The notes: generated by a model from the sequence alone, not told the origin. Shown: positions 1 through 9,433, numbered from the stretch's first letter. The stretch is 64,000 nt of DNA from an uncultured Acidiferrobacteraceae bacterium (GCA_913009895.1 CAJVXY010000001.1:122469-186468), one strand, 5' to 3'. Made by a program: numbers and translations.

Positions 1-1
1 C

Positions 2-1045
2 ATGTCTGGTCGGGCTTTGATTCGCAACCAGAACAAGCTCGCTGATTTAATGCAACAAATGATCGAGGACGTTCGTTTTGACGAGTCGGACCGAATTCGT
101 GAAGTCATTGCCCAAATGCGGGCACGGTCAGAGCAGAGCGTTACCGGTAGCGGTCATATGTTGGCTATGTCAGCTGCCAGCAGCAAAATGAGTCCTGCGG
201 CCGCACTATCCCATCGCCTGAGGGGCCTGCAAGGCATTCATTCCCTGAAGACGATAGATGATTCCCTTGATGATAAAAATAAACTGGCTGAATTGCAGGA
301 AAAATTTCAGATAATCCACCAGAAAATTTTGCAGTCACCTCGACAATTCCTGGTCATAGGTGAGGCCGCCAGAACAGGTGATGTCATCAATACCCTGGAA
401 AATATGTGGCGTGATCAAAAACCCGGCAGCGAAAAACAGTCTGCCTTTTCGGCAGCCAGGGTGCGGGATCAGGTTAAACAAGGCTGGCTGACCAGTACCC
501 AGGTCAATTTCTGCGCCAAGGCCTATACAACCGTACCATCAAATCATCCCGATGCTGCACCCTTGTCAGTCCTGTCTGGTTTTCTCCGCAATGGCTATTT
601 ACACCGTGTTATTCGTGAGCAGGGCGGTGCTTATGGTGGCGGTGCCGGGCACGATACAGACAATGCATGTTTTCGTTTTTATTCATACCGTGACCCGAGA
701 CTTGCCCAGACCCTGGATGATTTCGATGCCTCCATAAACTGGCTGCTTAACGAAAAACATCAATGGCGCCAGGTGGAAGAGGCAATACTCGGTGTGATTG
801 GTGCAATCGATAAACCTGCATCACCCTCTGGTGAAGCGCGTAAGGCTTTTTATAGTGACTTGTTTGGCCGAACACCTGAACAAAGACGCACATACCGTAG
901 CCAGGTTCTGGATGTAAAGCTGGATGACTTGTTGCGGGTGGGTGAAAAATATTTAAAAGCAGAAAATGCCAGTGTTGCCGTAATTACCAATAGTGCCCAG
1001 ACCGATCGATTGAAGGAATTGGGGCTGGTGGCTTTTACACTTTAG
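2..1045 (+). CDS. PreP-like M16C insulinase-family metalloprotease, C-terminal part
   Basis: This is the C-terminal 347 residues of a gene that begins before the window; the ATG at base 2 is an internal methionine, not a start. The sequence matches the last third of M16C presequence-protease/insulinase-like peptidases, normally about 970 residues. The most telling part is VIREQGGAYGGGAGHD around residue 205, the Arg/Tyr-Gly loop of the C-terminal M16 half that closes over substrate in the peptide-degradation chamber. The zinc-binding HXXEH motif would lie in the missing N-terminal half. Family role: degradation of short unfolded peptides. No clear terminator follows; the next gene is convergent 29 bp away. 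The family is fairly sure; the cellular role is inferred. Confidence 0.85.
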   Translation: MSGRALIRNQNKLADLMQQMIEDVRFDESDRIREVIAQMRARSEQSVTGSGHMLAMSAASSKMSPAAALSHRLRGLQGIHSLKTIDDSLDDKNKLAELQEKFQIIHQKILQSPRQFLVIGEAARTGDVINTLENMWRDQKPGSEKQSAFSAARVRDQVKQGWLTSTQVNFCAKAYTTVPSNHPDAAPLSVLSGFLRNGYLHRVIREQGGAYGGGAGHDTDNACFRFYSYRDPRLAQTLDDFDASINWLLNEKHQWRQVEEAILGVIGAIDKPASPSGEARKAFYSDLFGRTPEQRRTYRSQVLDVKLDDLLRVGEKYLKAENASVAVITNSAQTDRLKELGLVAFTL

Positions 1046-1074
1046 GTTTTTTTAGAGATCGCTGCTTGCAGGTT

Positions 1075-1314
1075 CTAGCCCAAAAGTTTCTCAGAATCGG
1101 CCTCACTGCATTTAATACCATGGACATAGGCATCAAATTCTTCAGACTGGGTGTCATTATAGAAGGTCTCGTCACCCAAATTTTCCAGGTCACCCGTGAT
1201 CACATCTCCGATGTTGGCTTCACAGCTGAATAACTCGGCCACGGTGATTCCGCCCCCGGTTTTTATCGCCGCAAAACCTTTTATTTTATTGAAGGCTATG
1301 ACTGTTCCATTCAT
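1075..1314 (-). CDS. small acidic protein with cold-shock-like N-terminus
   Basis: A 79-residue acidic protein of unknown function. The first 18 residues (MNGTVIAFNKIKGFAAIK) follow the spacing of a cold-shock-domain start (M-x-GTV-x-x-F-N-x-x-KGF), but the aromatic RNP1 and RNP2 residues of true cold-shock proteins are not seen, and the second half is rich in Asp and Glu. It may be a diverged OB-fold protein. No strong Shine-Dalgarno is visible before the ATG. It lies between the convergent PreP-like gene and the DUF1178 gene and could be co-transcribed with the latter, 76 bp or so upstream. The coding call rests on the length, the reasonable composition and the lack of any competing frame. 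Confidence 0.6.
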   Translation of the reverse strand: MNGTVIAFNKIKGFAAIKTGGGITVAELFSCEANIGDVITGDLENLGDETFYNDTQSEEFDAYVHGIKCSEADSEKLLG

Positions 1315-1389
1315 GCCAGATCCAGTTTTCAGGAATTTCTCGATATTTAAAATCAGGATATGATGTATTTTAATTTAAGAGCTTAAAAT

Positions 1390-1827
1390 TTAATTTAATT
1401 TATTTTTATCAACGCTGAAGTCCGGCAGTGGAAAGGCATCAATGCCTTCCTCTGCAAGTGAGCGGATTTCCTCGGTTGTAGCTGTGCCACGAATCTGTTT
1501 TTCATCGCTTTCGCCATAATGCATTTTTCTGGCTTCTTCAGAAAATTGGGCACCTACGTTGACAAAAGTTTCGTCAATTTGGGTGCGTAATCTTTGCATG
1601 GCTTCAGTTAACGAGCTGTCATTGTGAATTTCTAATGATGTATTCACTGATTCCCGGGCTGCGCCGGTTTTGATATGGCTGGCCGTCGGTAGTTTCCTGA
1701 TATTAAGAGAGCCACACACAGGACAACTGAGCAAACTGCTTTCCTGCTGGTCGGTAAAATCATCGGGTTGTTTGAACCAGCCCTCAAATTTGTGTCCATC
1801 GGCACAACTTAAATCGTAAATAACCAT
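1390..1827 (-). CDS. DUF1178 family protein
   Basis: A protein of about 145 residues. It opens with MVIYDLSCADGHKFEGWF and carries the cysteine pair CPVCGSL near residue 37, so the N-terminal part looks like a zinc-ribbon; Cys at residue 8 may be a further ligand. This arrangement, with a central low-complexity stretch and the C-terminal RKMHYGESDEKQIRGTAT segment, is the signature of DUF1178, whose function is not known. I place the start at the ATG at 1827, which has AAGGGG upstream, rather than at the TTG two codons earlier. It faces away from the TRAP operon stop and shows no obvious operon partner except possibly the 79-residue gene downstream. Confidence 0.85.
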   Translation of the reverse strand: MVIYDLSCADGHKFEGWFKQPDDFTDQQESSLLSCPVCGSLNIRKLPTASHIKTGAARESVNTSLEIHNDSSLTEAMQRLRTQIDETFVNVGAQFSEEARKMHYGESDEKQIRGTATTEEIRSLAEEGIDAFPLPDFSVDKNKLN

Positions 1828-1942
1828 TGTCAAACCGCCCCTTAAATATCAATATTTCTACTTTAATATATTGGTGCATTATACCCTGTTTTCAAGGGTG
1901 CAGCGTTATCGAAAATAACAGGGTTGCCATGCCCACGCAGGG

Positions 1943-3214
1943 TTACTTGATTAACACCAACGACAGGGCCGGCACATAAGTAATAATCAAAACGGCAGCC
2001 AGTAACAGGAAGAAAAAGGGTAAAGTCGCTACATATAACTGCAATACCGGCTTATTGAATCTATAACTGGCGATAAACAGGTTCATGCCCACCGGGGGGG
2101 TAATATATCCAATCTGCATATTGGCCAGAAAAATAATCCCCAGGTGCACCGGGTCAACGCCATAAGCCAGTGCCAGCGGAATTAATAATGGCACCATAAT
2201 GACAAGGGCTGAGAATATATCGAGAAAGGCACCGAGTATGAGCAGGAAAACATTGAGCACAAGCAGGAAGGTCAGCTTGCTGGTTATAAATTCCTTAACT
2301 GCATCAAAAACAATGGTTGGTACGTCTGAATCAATCATGTAATTGGTTGAAGCCAACGAAACGCCCAGGATAATTAAAATGGCACCGACCAGGATCATTG
2401 ACTCGCGCACGATACCAGGCAAATTTTTAAGCGTGATGTCCCTTAAAACAAAAACTTCAACTATCAGGACATATAGTGCCGTTACTGCCGCTGCTTCCGA
2501 GATGGCAAATACGCCGCCATAAATACCACCAAGGATAATAACCGGTATTGGCAACTCCCAGGCCGCTGCCCTGGTTGCCTTGACCAGTTCCTGAAATGAA
2601 AAAGATGTCAGCGGTACTCGCGAGCCACGATTTACCCAGAGGCTCCAGCCGGTGAGTATGATAATCATTAGTAGGCCTGGCAAAATACCGGCGAGAAACA
2701 TCTGGTCGATGGTCAGGGGTTGCGGCAAATTCATTTGCTGGGCGATAACCCCGTAGAGAATCAGCGGTAAAGAAGGTGCAAACAACAGGCCCAGGCTGCC
2801 GGAGGTGGTGATTAGTCCCAGGTTAAAGTTATCTGGATAACCGGCCTGTTTGAGGGCGGGATATAACAAGGCACCAAGGGCGACAATTGTAATACCCGTG
2901 GCACCGGTAAAGGCGGTAAAAAATGCGCAGGCCGCTAAGGCCACAAAAGCCATGCCGCCGGGAATCCAGCCCAGCAAGGCATTGGTAAGATTCAGTAACC
3001 GCGTTGGCGCCTGGCTCTCCCCCAATAAATAACCGGCGAAAGTAAATAAGGGTAAGGTTATTAATGCTGGCATTTCGGCAATGCGATAAATTTCAACTGC
3101 AATGACAGCCAAATCTATTTCTGAGTCGTGGAAGCCAATCATGGCGCCTGCAACAATAACGGCAAACAACGGTACCCCAAGTAATGCCAGCAGTATAATG
3201 AAAACCAGGCTCAT
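1943..3214 (-). CDS. TRAP transporter large permease (DctM-type)
   Basis: This 423-residue inner-membrane protein is the DctM/TRAP large subunit, the ion-driven translocation channel of a tripartite ATP-independent periplasmic transporter. It is almost entirely hydrophobic, with about a dozen membrane segments. Family hallmarks are the GATGITIVALGALLYPAL stretch near residue 105, GSLGLLFAPSLPLILYG near 140, and the C-terminal LGIIFLANMQIGYITPPVG segment that mirrors it. The length is normal for the family. Its ATG overlaps the stop of the small permease by 4 bp, so the two are translationally coupled. Together with DctQ, DctP and TatT it forms an operon. The substrate cannot be read from sequence; a TatT gene in the operon usually goes with the TAXI/DctP-associated subgroup of unknown substrate. 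Confidence 0.93.
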   Translation of the reverse strand: MSLVFIILLALLGVPLFAVIVAGAMIGFHDSEIDLAVIAVEIYRIAEMPALITLPLFTFAGYLLGESQAPTRLLNLTNALLGWIPGGMAFVALAACAFFTAFTGATGITIVALGALLYPALKQAGYPDNFNLGLITTSGSLGLLFAPSLPLILYGVIAQQMNLPQPLTIDQMFLAGILPGLLMIIILTGWSLWVNRGSRVPLTSFSFQELVKATRAAAWELPIPVIILGGIYGGVFAISEAAAVTALYVLIVEVFVLRDITLKNLPGIVRESMILVGAILIILGVSLASTNYMIDSDVPTIVFDAVKEFITSKLTFLLVLNVFLLILGAFLDIFSALVIMVPLLIPLALAYGVDPVHLGIIFLANMQIGYITPPVGMNLFIASYRFNKPVLQLYVATLPFFFLLLAAVLIITYVPALSLVLIK

Positions 3215-3735
3215 GGTGCCCGCGTTCCTTCTGATGACTCTTTAATCAGTTGCGACAAACTTTCAATAAAAGAAATGCCATAGCGCAGGGCGATGGCGCC
3301 AAAGGCAAAAGGCAGGATCAATTCCATCACCCAGGAAGGGATGGCGCCAAAGGCAGGAGATTCGGCTTCATAATCCATTAAAACAAAACGTCCTGCATGC
3401 CAGGCAATAATTGCGCAAACACTAGCCACAAACAGGTGGTTGAATGCCAGTACGATCAGTTGGTTTCGTTGTGATAAAAAACGTGTGATCACGTCAATCG
3501 CTATATGTTTATAGACACGGCTGGCAGCCACTGCACCGATAAGACCAATCCACAAGACCATGAGCCTTAGCAGGGGTTCGGTATCGAAAAAACCCCCCTG
3601 GAAAAAATTTCGCAGAATAATTTGCAGGCTGGACAGGCCAATCATGGAAAACAGGAGTAAAGATAAAACAAAACTCTCAATTTTATCGAGAGTATGATTT
3701 ATTCTTTTGAAGAAAGGAGTCTGTTGGTCAGACAC
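3211..3735 (-). CDS. TRAP transporter small permease (DctQ-type)
   Basis: A 174-residue membrane protein with four predicted transmembrane helices, the size and topology of the DctQ small subunit that docks the large permease. Helices fall near residues 20-40, 55-70, 92-112 and 140-158. The segment LMVLWIGLIGAVAASRVYKHIAIDV is the typical DctQ core (W-x-G-x-x-G-A ... KHI-x-DV). It starts 3 bp after the binding-protein stop and overlaps dctM by 4 bp, so expression is coupled. The assignment rests on topology, the DctQ motif and position in the operon. Confidence 0.92.
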   Translation of the reverse strand: MSDQQTPFFKRINHTLDKIESFVLSLLLFSMIGLSSLQIILRNFFQGGFFDTEPLLRLMVLWIGLIGAVAASRVYKHIAIDVITRFLSQRNQLIVLAFNHLFVASVCAIIAWHAGRFVLMDYEAESPAFGAIPSWVMELILPFAFGAIALRYGISFIESLSQLIKESSEGTRAP

Positions 3736-3738
3736 TTG

Positions 3739-4746
3739 TTATCTTTTGGCAGTTGATTTTTTATTTTTTCTGAATTGTGCCAGATTTTCATCCAGTCTCT
3801 TCAGGACCGATGGCGTATAAGCACCCTGTGCCAATAATTTTCTGGCTAAAGTAGCTGTAATATCATTCAGTGCTTTTTCTGCCTCGGCATCGGGTATGAT
3901 AAATTTAATGCCATATTTTTTTAATGCCAGTAATGCTTTTTTATTGTCTTCACGATTTATTTTGTTCAGTTTTATAACGACACTACTGAGCTCCTTACGG
4001 ACAATTTTCTGATCAGCAGGACTAATTTTTTTAAATGCTTTTTTACTAATAATAAAGGCGCCGATTGAATAAAACACGGGATAGTAGGTCAGGTAGTTAA
4101 CCTTGGAATGCCACTGCAGGGCGATTGCAAATGAAGGCGTGGCCGCAACCACGTCGATTAAACCTGTTTGCAGACCTGTCAATACATCCGTTAATGGCAG
4201 TGCAGTGGGGGATAGATCGTAAGTCTCCATCAAGGTGCGTGCTATGGCGTCTCCTTCCGGTGTCCAGACCTTTTTGCCCTTGAGTGCCATAAAGCGCTCA
4301 ACTGGGACTTTTGACATTATATAAGCGAAACCACCTTCAGCCAGGCCGAATGTCACATATCCTTTTTTTTCAATAGCGTCAGTGATTACGTGATCCATTC
4401 TGGCACGGACGTAATCGACCTCATCATAAGTTTTGAACTTAAATGGCAGCCCGTATATCTGGTTTTTAGACGAGATTTTATTGAGCCCACCGCTTGTCAT
4501 GGCGCCGCCCTGTAACTGGCCAAGACGAATTTTCCTGAGGACACTTTTTTCATTGCCCATAATGCCGCCAGGGTAAAACTTGATTTTTACCCTGTTGTTT
4601 GTTTGTTTGGCAATCAGGGCAGCACTTTTGCGAAATTCCTTCATCCATGTCGTGCCATCAGGCGCCAGTGTCGCCAGTTTAAGTGTGGTGGCCTGTGCAG
4701 GTGCGATGGCCGCAACCAGAAAAGCGACTAATAGTAGTTGTTTCAT
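3739..4746 (-). CDS. TRAP transporter periplasmic solute-binding protein (DctP-type)
   Basis: This is the DctP-family periplasmic receptor, about 335 residues. I take the ATG at 4746 (MKQLLLVAFLVAAIAPAQA), which gives a clean Sec signal peptide cleaved after AQA; the longer reading from 4785 would run back into the upstream gene and bury the signal sequence. Mature protein begins TTLKLATLAPDGTTWMKE, the usual DctP N-terminus, and contains GLPFKFKTYDEVDYVRA and the VWTPEGDAIARTLMET region with the conserved arginine that in family members salt-bridges a substrate carboxylate. A GGAA sits about 10 nt before this ATG. It lies 16 bp after the TatT gene. Substrate is probably an organic acid, by family. 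Confidence 0.93.
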   Translation of the reverse strand: MKQLLLVAFLVAAIAPAQATTLKLATLAPDGTTWMKEFRKSAALIAKQTNNRVKIKFYPGGIMGNEKSVLRKIRLGQLQGGAMTSGGLNKISSKNQIYGLPFKFKTYDEVDYVRARMDHVITDAIEKKGYVTFGLAEGGFAYIMSKVPVERFMALKGKKVWTPEGDAIARTLMETYDLSPTALPLTDVLTGLQTGLIDVVAATPSFAIALQWHSKVNYLTYYPVFYSIGAFIISKKAFKKISPADQKIVRKELSSVVIKLNKINREDNKKALLALKKYGIKFIIPDAEAEKALNDITATLARKLLAQGAYTPSVLKRLDENLAQFRKNKKSTAKR

Positions 4747-4762
4747 TATTAAACTATTCCAT

Positions 4763-5644
4763 TTAAAAATATTCGTCAGCTTCACTTAAAAGCTGTTTGG
4801 CTTTTCGTTTGGCCAACGTGTTAAATAATACAAATCCGGGTGATTTGGCATCTGCTTTTAGCACCTCGTTTAACAGGCGGTCGTGCAGCTTTCTGTCAAA
4901 AACGAGTTTGGCGTAAGTCTCGGCATATTGCACTTTAATCATGAGATTTTTGCCCCTGGAAATGACAATCGCATTTTCAAAGTGTTGTTTCCCAATCTGT
5001 GGTCTGCCACCGAGGGTTTTGGGCACCAAAGAATTCATTAAACCAAGATATAGATGGGGGCCACCATTATCATAATTTACATCCATTTGTACTACCTGTT
5101 GCATGCAGGCGTTGACTTTGGGCAGATCAGCGACAGCACTCCAGTCGTCGCGATGGGCCTGGATCCAGCCAGCCCAGGTAGTGGCCAGTGCATACAACAA
5201 GCCGACCTCATCCTTGCTGAACTCGTGCATGCTTTTTTCAAATTCATCTAAAGGCTTATTGATAGACTGGCACACCTTCGGTTTGTCGATACAAACAGCC
5301 TTACGCGCATAAGACCAGGCGCGTGTGCTGAGGCGTTTTGCCCGTTCGTTGTCTTCGACAAAAACTGCGGCATAAGCAGTATAGAGCTTGGCAGCGGCCA
5401 GAAGAATTTTTGGATTTTCCGGATCACCTTCAACCAGTGAGTCCATCAATAACAAATAGGCGGGCGCACCATCTCTGACAGTTTCCGGATCATCCTGGTT
5501 CATGATTGCCAGGCTGAGATTATCAGCCAGGTCCATCACCTGGGACGATATCAGGCTGGCACAACCAGTAATGAACAGGATTGAGGCTACAGTAATGAAG
5601 ATCTGTAATGATCGTTTTATGGTTCGTGGTAAGGTAATTTTCAT
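4763..5644 (-). CDS. TRAP-associated TatT-family lipoprotein
   Basis: A 293-residue lipoprotein: the N-terminus has a basic stretch, a hydrophobic run and the lipobox FITGCASL, putting Cys28 as the lipidated residue. The rest is helical with TPR-like character (APAYLLLMDSLVEGDPENPKI, LLAAAKLYTAYAAVF, ALATTWAGWIQAHRDDW), matching the TatT (T component) family that sits beside TRAP transporters. TatT proteins form trimers and are proposed to help hand ligand to DctP. It is the first gene of the operon TatT-DctP-DctQ-DctM. The identity is well supported by sequence plus context; the mechanism is only a proposal in the literature. Confidence 0.9.
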   Translation of the reverse strand: MKITLPRTIKRSLQIFITVASILFITGCASLISSQVMDLADNLSLAIMNQDDPETVRDGAPAYLLLMDSLVEGDPENPKILLAAAKLYTAYAAVFVEDNERAKRLSTRAWSYARKAVCIDKPKVCQSINKPLDEFEKSMHEFSKDEVGLLYALATTWAGWIQAHRDDWSAVADLPKVNACMQQVVQMDVNYDNGGPHLYLGLMNSLVPKTLGGRPQIGKQHFENAIVISRGKNLMIKVQYAETYAKLVFDRKLHDRLLNEVLKADAKSPGFVLFNTLAKRKAKQLLSEADEYF

Positions 5645-5684
5645 TCAGCGGTAACGCTATCTATTTTTCCAGATCAGTGCAATC

Positions 5685-6341
5685 TTAATTTATTGTTTCA
5701 ACACCCGATTCGGTTCCCAGTATCAGAATATCTGCGCCTCGACGGGCAAATAAACCATTGGTCACAACACCAGTTATTTGATTAAGCGTTGTTTCCAGTT
5801 CAACCGGGTTTAAAATTTTCATATTATGGACATCCAGAATCAGGTTGCCATTATCGGTAGTGAAACCCTCTCTTAATGCCGGTTCTCCGCCCAATTTTAC
5901 GATTTCACGAGCGACGTAACTGCGGGCCATAGGAATGACCTCAACCGGTAATGGAAACTCGCCCAGTACATCCACGAGTTTGGAGCCGTCAGCGACACAG
6001 ACAAATTTTTCACTGGCTGCGGCAACAATTTTTTCCCGGGTGAGGGCGCCACCGCCACCCTTGATCAGGTGCAGGTGTTTGGTGGACTCATCGGCCCCAT
6101 CCACATAAATCGGGATTGAGCCAACAGCATTAAGATCGAACACCTCGATACCATGACCCCGTATCCTGTCAGCACTGGCCTCGGAACTGGCAACAGTGCC
6201 CTCAATTTTGCCTTTGATTTGGGCCAGCGCATCAATAAAATGATTGGCGGTAGAACCGGTGCCGACCCCGACCACGGAGCCTGCTTCAATATAATCAATA
6301 GCGGCCAGTGCGGCAGCCTTTTTCATTTCGTCCTGATTCAT
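5685..6341 (-). CDS. rpiA: ribose-5-phosphate isomerase A
   Basis: RpiA interconverts ribose 5-phosphate and ribulose 5-phosphate in the pentose phosphate and Calvin cycles. The motifs [15 protein letters not shown] (phosphate-binding loop), YVDGADES with the catalytic-region aspartates, and [14 protein letters not shown] are intact. I take the ATG at 6341 ([11 protein letters not shown]), which has AGG nine bases upstream, giving 218 residues, the family norm; the open frame continues 32 codons further upstream but that stretch has no homology feel and would overlap the promoter region. It is divergent from ilvA, as in many gammaproteobacteria. In a CO2-fixing host it would also feed the Rubisco substrate pathway. 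Confidence 0.95.
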   Translation of the reverse strand: MNQDEMKKAAALAAIDYIEAGSVVGVGTGSTANHFIDALAQIKGKIEGTVASSEASADRIRGHGIEVFDLNAVGSIPIYVDGADESTKHLHLIKGGGGALTREKIVAAASEKFVCVADGSKLVDVLGEFPLPVEVIPMARSYVAREIVKLGGEPALREGFTTDNGNLILDVHNMKILNPVELETTLNQITGVVTNGLFARRGADILILGTESGVETIN

Positions 6342-6464
6342 ACTCATGCCTATTGTGATAAATCCATAATATTTCTTTCCAGGGGGCGAGAGTTTAACCC
6401 GTCTCAAGTTACGAAAGAAGTCTTTCGGGTCGCCCATAGCCTTGGGCTCTGTTAGATTACAGCC

Positions 6465-7976
6465 ATGTCAAAGGATTATTTAAAGAAAATACTGGGTGCC
6501 CGGGTTTACGACGTTGCCCAGGAGACGCCATTGCAACAAGGGCCGGGATTGTCACGGAGACTGGGTAACACTATCTGGTTAAAACGAGAAGATGAGCAGT
6601 CAGTATTTTCTTTTAAACTACGTGGCGCTTATAACAAAATGGCCAGCCTGTCACCAACTGTGCTTAAAAAAGGGGTGATCGCCGCGTCAGCAGGAAATCA
6701 TGCCCAGGGCGTGGCCCTGGCAGCAAAGCGCCTGAAGGCCAGGGCGGTTATTGTCGTGCCCAAGACCACGCCGCATATCAAGGTTGATGCTATTCGTCGC
6801 CTGGGGGGCAAAGTGGTGTTACATGGCGAGAATTATGATGCCGCATATGAACATGCTATGGCCCTGGCAAAAACCCGTGGCCTTACTTTCGTCCATCCTT
6901 ATGATGATCCGGACGTGATTGCCGGACAAGGTACGATTGGCCTGGAGATTCTCAAACAACACCAGGGTGAGATTTACGCCATATTTGTACCTGTGGGTGG
7001 CGGTGGCCTGATATCGGGGATTGCGTTGGCAGTGAAGGCTTTCAAACCCGAGATCAAAATTATTGGCGTTGAGCCAGAAGATGCCGATTCCATGACCCGG
7101 TCCCTGGCAGCAAATCGCCGCATCAAGCTTGACCACGTGGGCATATTTGCCGATGGTGTGGCTGTTCGCCAGGTAGGCAAGGAAACCTATGACCTGGCCA
7201 AAAAGTATGTTGATGACATGGTGGTTGTCAGTAATGATGAAATTTGTGCGGCAATCAAGGATGTTTTTGAAGATACCCGGGCTGTCCTCGAGCCAGCCGG
7301 GGCCTTGTCTGTGGCTGGCCTGAAAAAATACGTCCAAAAAAAGAAAATTCGTAACAAGTCGTTGGTAACCATCGCCTCTGGCGCCAATGTAAACTTTGAT
7401 CGCTTGCGCCATGTTGCCGAGCGTGCCGATCTGGGCGAACGAAAAGAGGCATTACTGGCTGTTACAATTCCGGAAAAACCGGGCAGTTTTCGCAGATTCT
7501 GTTCTGCCATCGGCAAACGTGGCATAACTGAATTTAATTACCGGTATTCAGAATCGGATCTCGCCCATGTTTTCGCTGGTATTCAGATTAATGACGACAA
7601 AGCGCTAAAGATACTGGTAACCAGTTTGCGTAAACGCGGTTACAAGGTTGTCGACCTGACTGATAACGAAATGGCAAAATTACATATCAGGCATCTTGTC
7701 GGTGGCAGGGCGCCGTCTGCCGAGCATGAAATTTTGTACCGATTTGAGTTCCCTGAAAAACCAGGCGCCTTGACTAATTTTTTGAAACAAATGGGCGCAG
7801 GCTGGAATATCAGTTTGTTCCATTACCGAAATCATGGGGCGGATTTTGGTCGTGTACTGGTTGGCATGCAGGTGCCACCCAATGACAAGAAAGTCTTTAA
7901 ACAATTTCTTGATAATTTAGGTTACGAGTTTATCGAAGAAAGTGATAATCCTGCATATAAACTGTTTTTAGGTTGA
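6465..7976 (+). CDS. ilvA: threonine ammonia-lyase, biosynthetic
   Basis: IlvA deaminates threonine to 2-oxobutanoate, the first committed step of isoleucine synthesis. The 503 residues are the normal length of the regulated biosynthetic form. The PLP lysine lies in [14 protein letters not shown] (about residue 50), the phosphate-binding glycine loop is [13 protein letters not shown] (about 180), and the C-terminal third carries two ACT-like regulatory domains starting at [14 protein letters not shown] and [14 protein letters not shown], which bind isoleucine and valine. It starts 123 bp from rpiA on the opposite strand. Single gene, followed by a convergent cyclophilin gene. Confidence 0.97.
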   Translation: MSKDYLKKILGARVYDVAQETPLQQGPGLSRRLGNTIWLKREDEQSVFSFKLRGAYNKMASLSPTVLKKGVIAASAGNHAQGVALAAKRLKARAVIVVPKTTPHIKVDAIRRLGGKVVLHGENYDAAYEHAMALAKTRGLTFVHPYDDPDVIAGQGTIGLEILKQHQGEIYAIFVPVGGGGLISGIALAVKAFKPEIKIIGVEPEDADSMTRSLAANRRIKLDHVGIFADGVAVRQVGKETYDLAKKYVDDMVVVSNDEICAAIKDVFEDTRAVLEPAGALSVAGLKKYVQKKKIRNKSLVTIASGANVNFDRLRHVAERADLGERKEALLAVTIPEKPGSFRRFCSAIGKRGITEFNYRYSESDLAHVFAGIQINDDKALKILVTSLRKRGYKVVDLTDNEMAKLHIRHLVGGRAPSAEHEILYRFEFPEKPGALTNFLKQMGAGWNISLFHYRNHGADFGRVLVGMQVPPNDKKVFKQFLDNLGYEFIEESDNPAYKLFLG

Positions 7977-8247
7977 GTCAGGATGAATATATTCCTATTC
8001 AATTATTCTTAAAAAAATTAGACAGGATTAACAAGATTTACTGGATAAAAACTTGCTTCTGAATCCAGTCTACAAAATTAAGTAACCCCATTAATCTGAT
8101 GTACAGGATGTACGAATGCCGCGGGCGCAGGACGCGCAAGAGCGGCCTGTCAAGATGTTTTGATCTAATCTTAAACAAAAAACATGGAGTTTGAAACTCA
8201 CTGTTGATTTTATGAATACAGTAAATGCATGACCGACAATACCCGCC
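7977..8247. other. convergent intergenic region with short inverted repeat
   Basis: This 271-bp stretch separates the ends of ilvA and the cyclophilin gene. It holds an inverted repeat ACTGGAT/ATCCAGT at 8040-8069 and a phrase ACAGGATTAACAAGATTTAC at 8021-8040 that resembles a short ACAGGATTAACAGGATT-type motif I remember seeing scattered in other bacterial genomes. A GC-rich patch follows at about 8117-8150. No convincing gene or strong terminator was found. Confidence 0.35.
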
Positions 8248-8913
8248 TTACTTTTTATTCTCCATATTTAGTAACCAGGCCTTTGTGATAATTACTTCTG
8301 TTTTCGGTACATTTTGATAATAACCAATCGTGGTTGTGGCGGCGTTCTCAATTTTACGTACGACATCCATACCTTTTATTACCTTGCCAAATACTGCGTA
8401 ACCCCAGCCCGTGGCAGTTTTGCCCTTGTGGTCAAGATTTGAATTATCATTTGTATTAATAAAGAACTGCGATGAAGCGGTGTGGGGTTGGGGCAGGCGC
8501 GCCATTGCGATGGTCCCGGCTTTATTTTTCAGGCCGTTATCGGCTTCATTTTTTATATTTGCTTTAAGATCTTCCTTTTTATTTTTGATGCCACTGGTAA
8601 ATCCGCCGCCCTGTATCATGAAACCCTTGATGACGCGATGGAAGATTGTGCCTTTGTAAAATCCGTTATCAACATAAGCAAGAAAATTTTTCACCGTCAA
8701 AGGTGATTTAGCCGGGTACAGTTCAATATCTATATTGCCTGCCGTTGTTTGCAAGCGAACCACAGGGTTATTTTTAGTGTCAATATTTTTATCGGCAAAT
8801 GAATAAGCCGGGAAGGCCAGGAGGCCTATAATAACACTGGCAATTACACTGGTTATGATTAATGGATTTGCATGTTGGCGAGTGTGATTATTGTGAATCG
8901 TTTTATCGTTCAT
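8248..8913 (-). CDS. periplasmic cyclophilin-type peptidyl-prolyl isomerase
   Basis: A 221-residue cyclophilin with an N-terminal hydrophobic segment (residues about 18-40, ending PAYSFA) that should export or anchor it to the periplasm. The domain runs from VVRLQTTAGNIDIELYP to the C-terminus and keeps the active-site signature: FHRVIKGFMIQGG with the catalytic arginine, SSQFFINTNDN, and GYAVFGKVIKGMDVV. It is PpiA-like in size. Family role: cis-trans isomerisation of X-Pro bonds during folding of exported proteins. Single gene; convergent with ilvA, and followed upstream by the EVE gene on the same strand. Confidence 0.92.
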   Translation of the reverse strand: MNDKTIHNNHTRQHANPLIITSVIASVIIGLLAFPAYSFADKNIDTKNNPVVRLQTTAGNIDIELYPAKSPLTVKNFLAYVDNGFYKGTIFHRVIKGFMIQGGGFTSGIKNKKEDLKANIKNEADNGLKNKAGTIAMARLPQPHTASSQFFINTNDNSNLDHKGKTATGWGYAVFGKVIKGMDVVRKIENAATTTIGYYQNVPKTEVIITKAWLLNMENKK

Positions 8914-8974
8914 ATTTTTTCCCGGATCGTTTATTAATACTATGTTGTAATTACAAAATTATAATTATCAGGCT

Positions 8975-9433
8975 TCATTCAATTTTCAGGATTGCATCCC
9001 AGTGTTTTTTTTCTATTGGCATTACGGACAATCGATTTCCCCGTTGTACCAGGCGCATGCTCTTAAGTGCAGGCCTTTCCTTTAATTCTTTCAGGCTAAT
9101 GGTGCGTTTTAGTTTTCTTGCCATTTTAACATCCACCATCATCCAGCGCGGTTTACCAGGATCACTCTTGGGGTCAAAATGCTTGTCTTTTTTATCAAAT
9201 GCCGTGTGATCAGGATAAGCCTTGCTGGCAACGGTCACAATCCCGACAATGCCAGGCTCCTCACAATTTGAGTGGTAAAAAAAAGCGCGGTCGCCAATTG
9301 CCATTTCATCGCGCATGAAATTCCTGGCCTGGTAATTTCTAACACCGTCCCAATGTTCTGTTTTGGTACGTTTTTTTGCCAGGTCATCAATGGAAAATTC
9401 CATCGGCTCTGTTTTAAACAACCAGTAATTCAT
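8975..9433 (-). CDS. EVE domain protein
   Basis: A 152-residue EVE-domain (PUA-like) protein. MNYWLFKTEPMEFSIDDL, then HWDGVRNYQARNFMRDEM and IGDRAFFYHSNCEEPGIVG, are the family's highly conserved blocks and line the base-binding pocket. EVE domains are thought to bind modified bases in DNA or RNA; human THYN1 is a relative. I start at the ATG at 9433; the codon before it is GTG. It ends the run DUF427, EVE on the minus strand downstream of the 5-formyl-THF cyclo-ligase, with 3-bp spacing to the DUF427 gene, which suggests a shared transcript. Confidence 0.93.
   Translation of the reverse strand: MNYWLFKTEPMEFSIDDLAKKRTKTEHWDGVRNYQARNFMRDEMAIGDRAFFYHSNCEEPGIVGIVTVASKAYPDHTAFDKKDKHFDPKSDPGKPRWMMVDVKMARKLKRTISLKELKERPALKSMRLVQRGNRLSVMPIEKKHWDAILKIE

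Noticed and set aside
6819-7412. Long open frame antisense to ilvA
   Set aside because: Shadow of the ilvA codon pattern; no start signal or family features.
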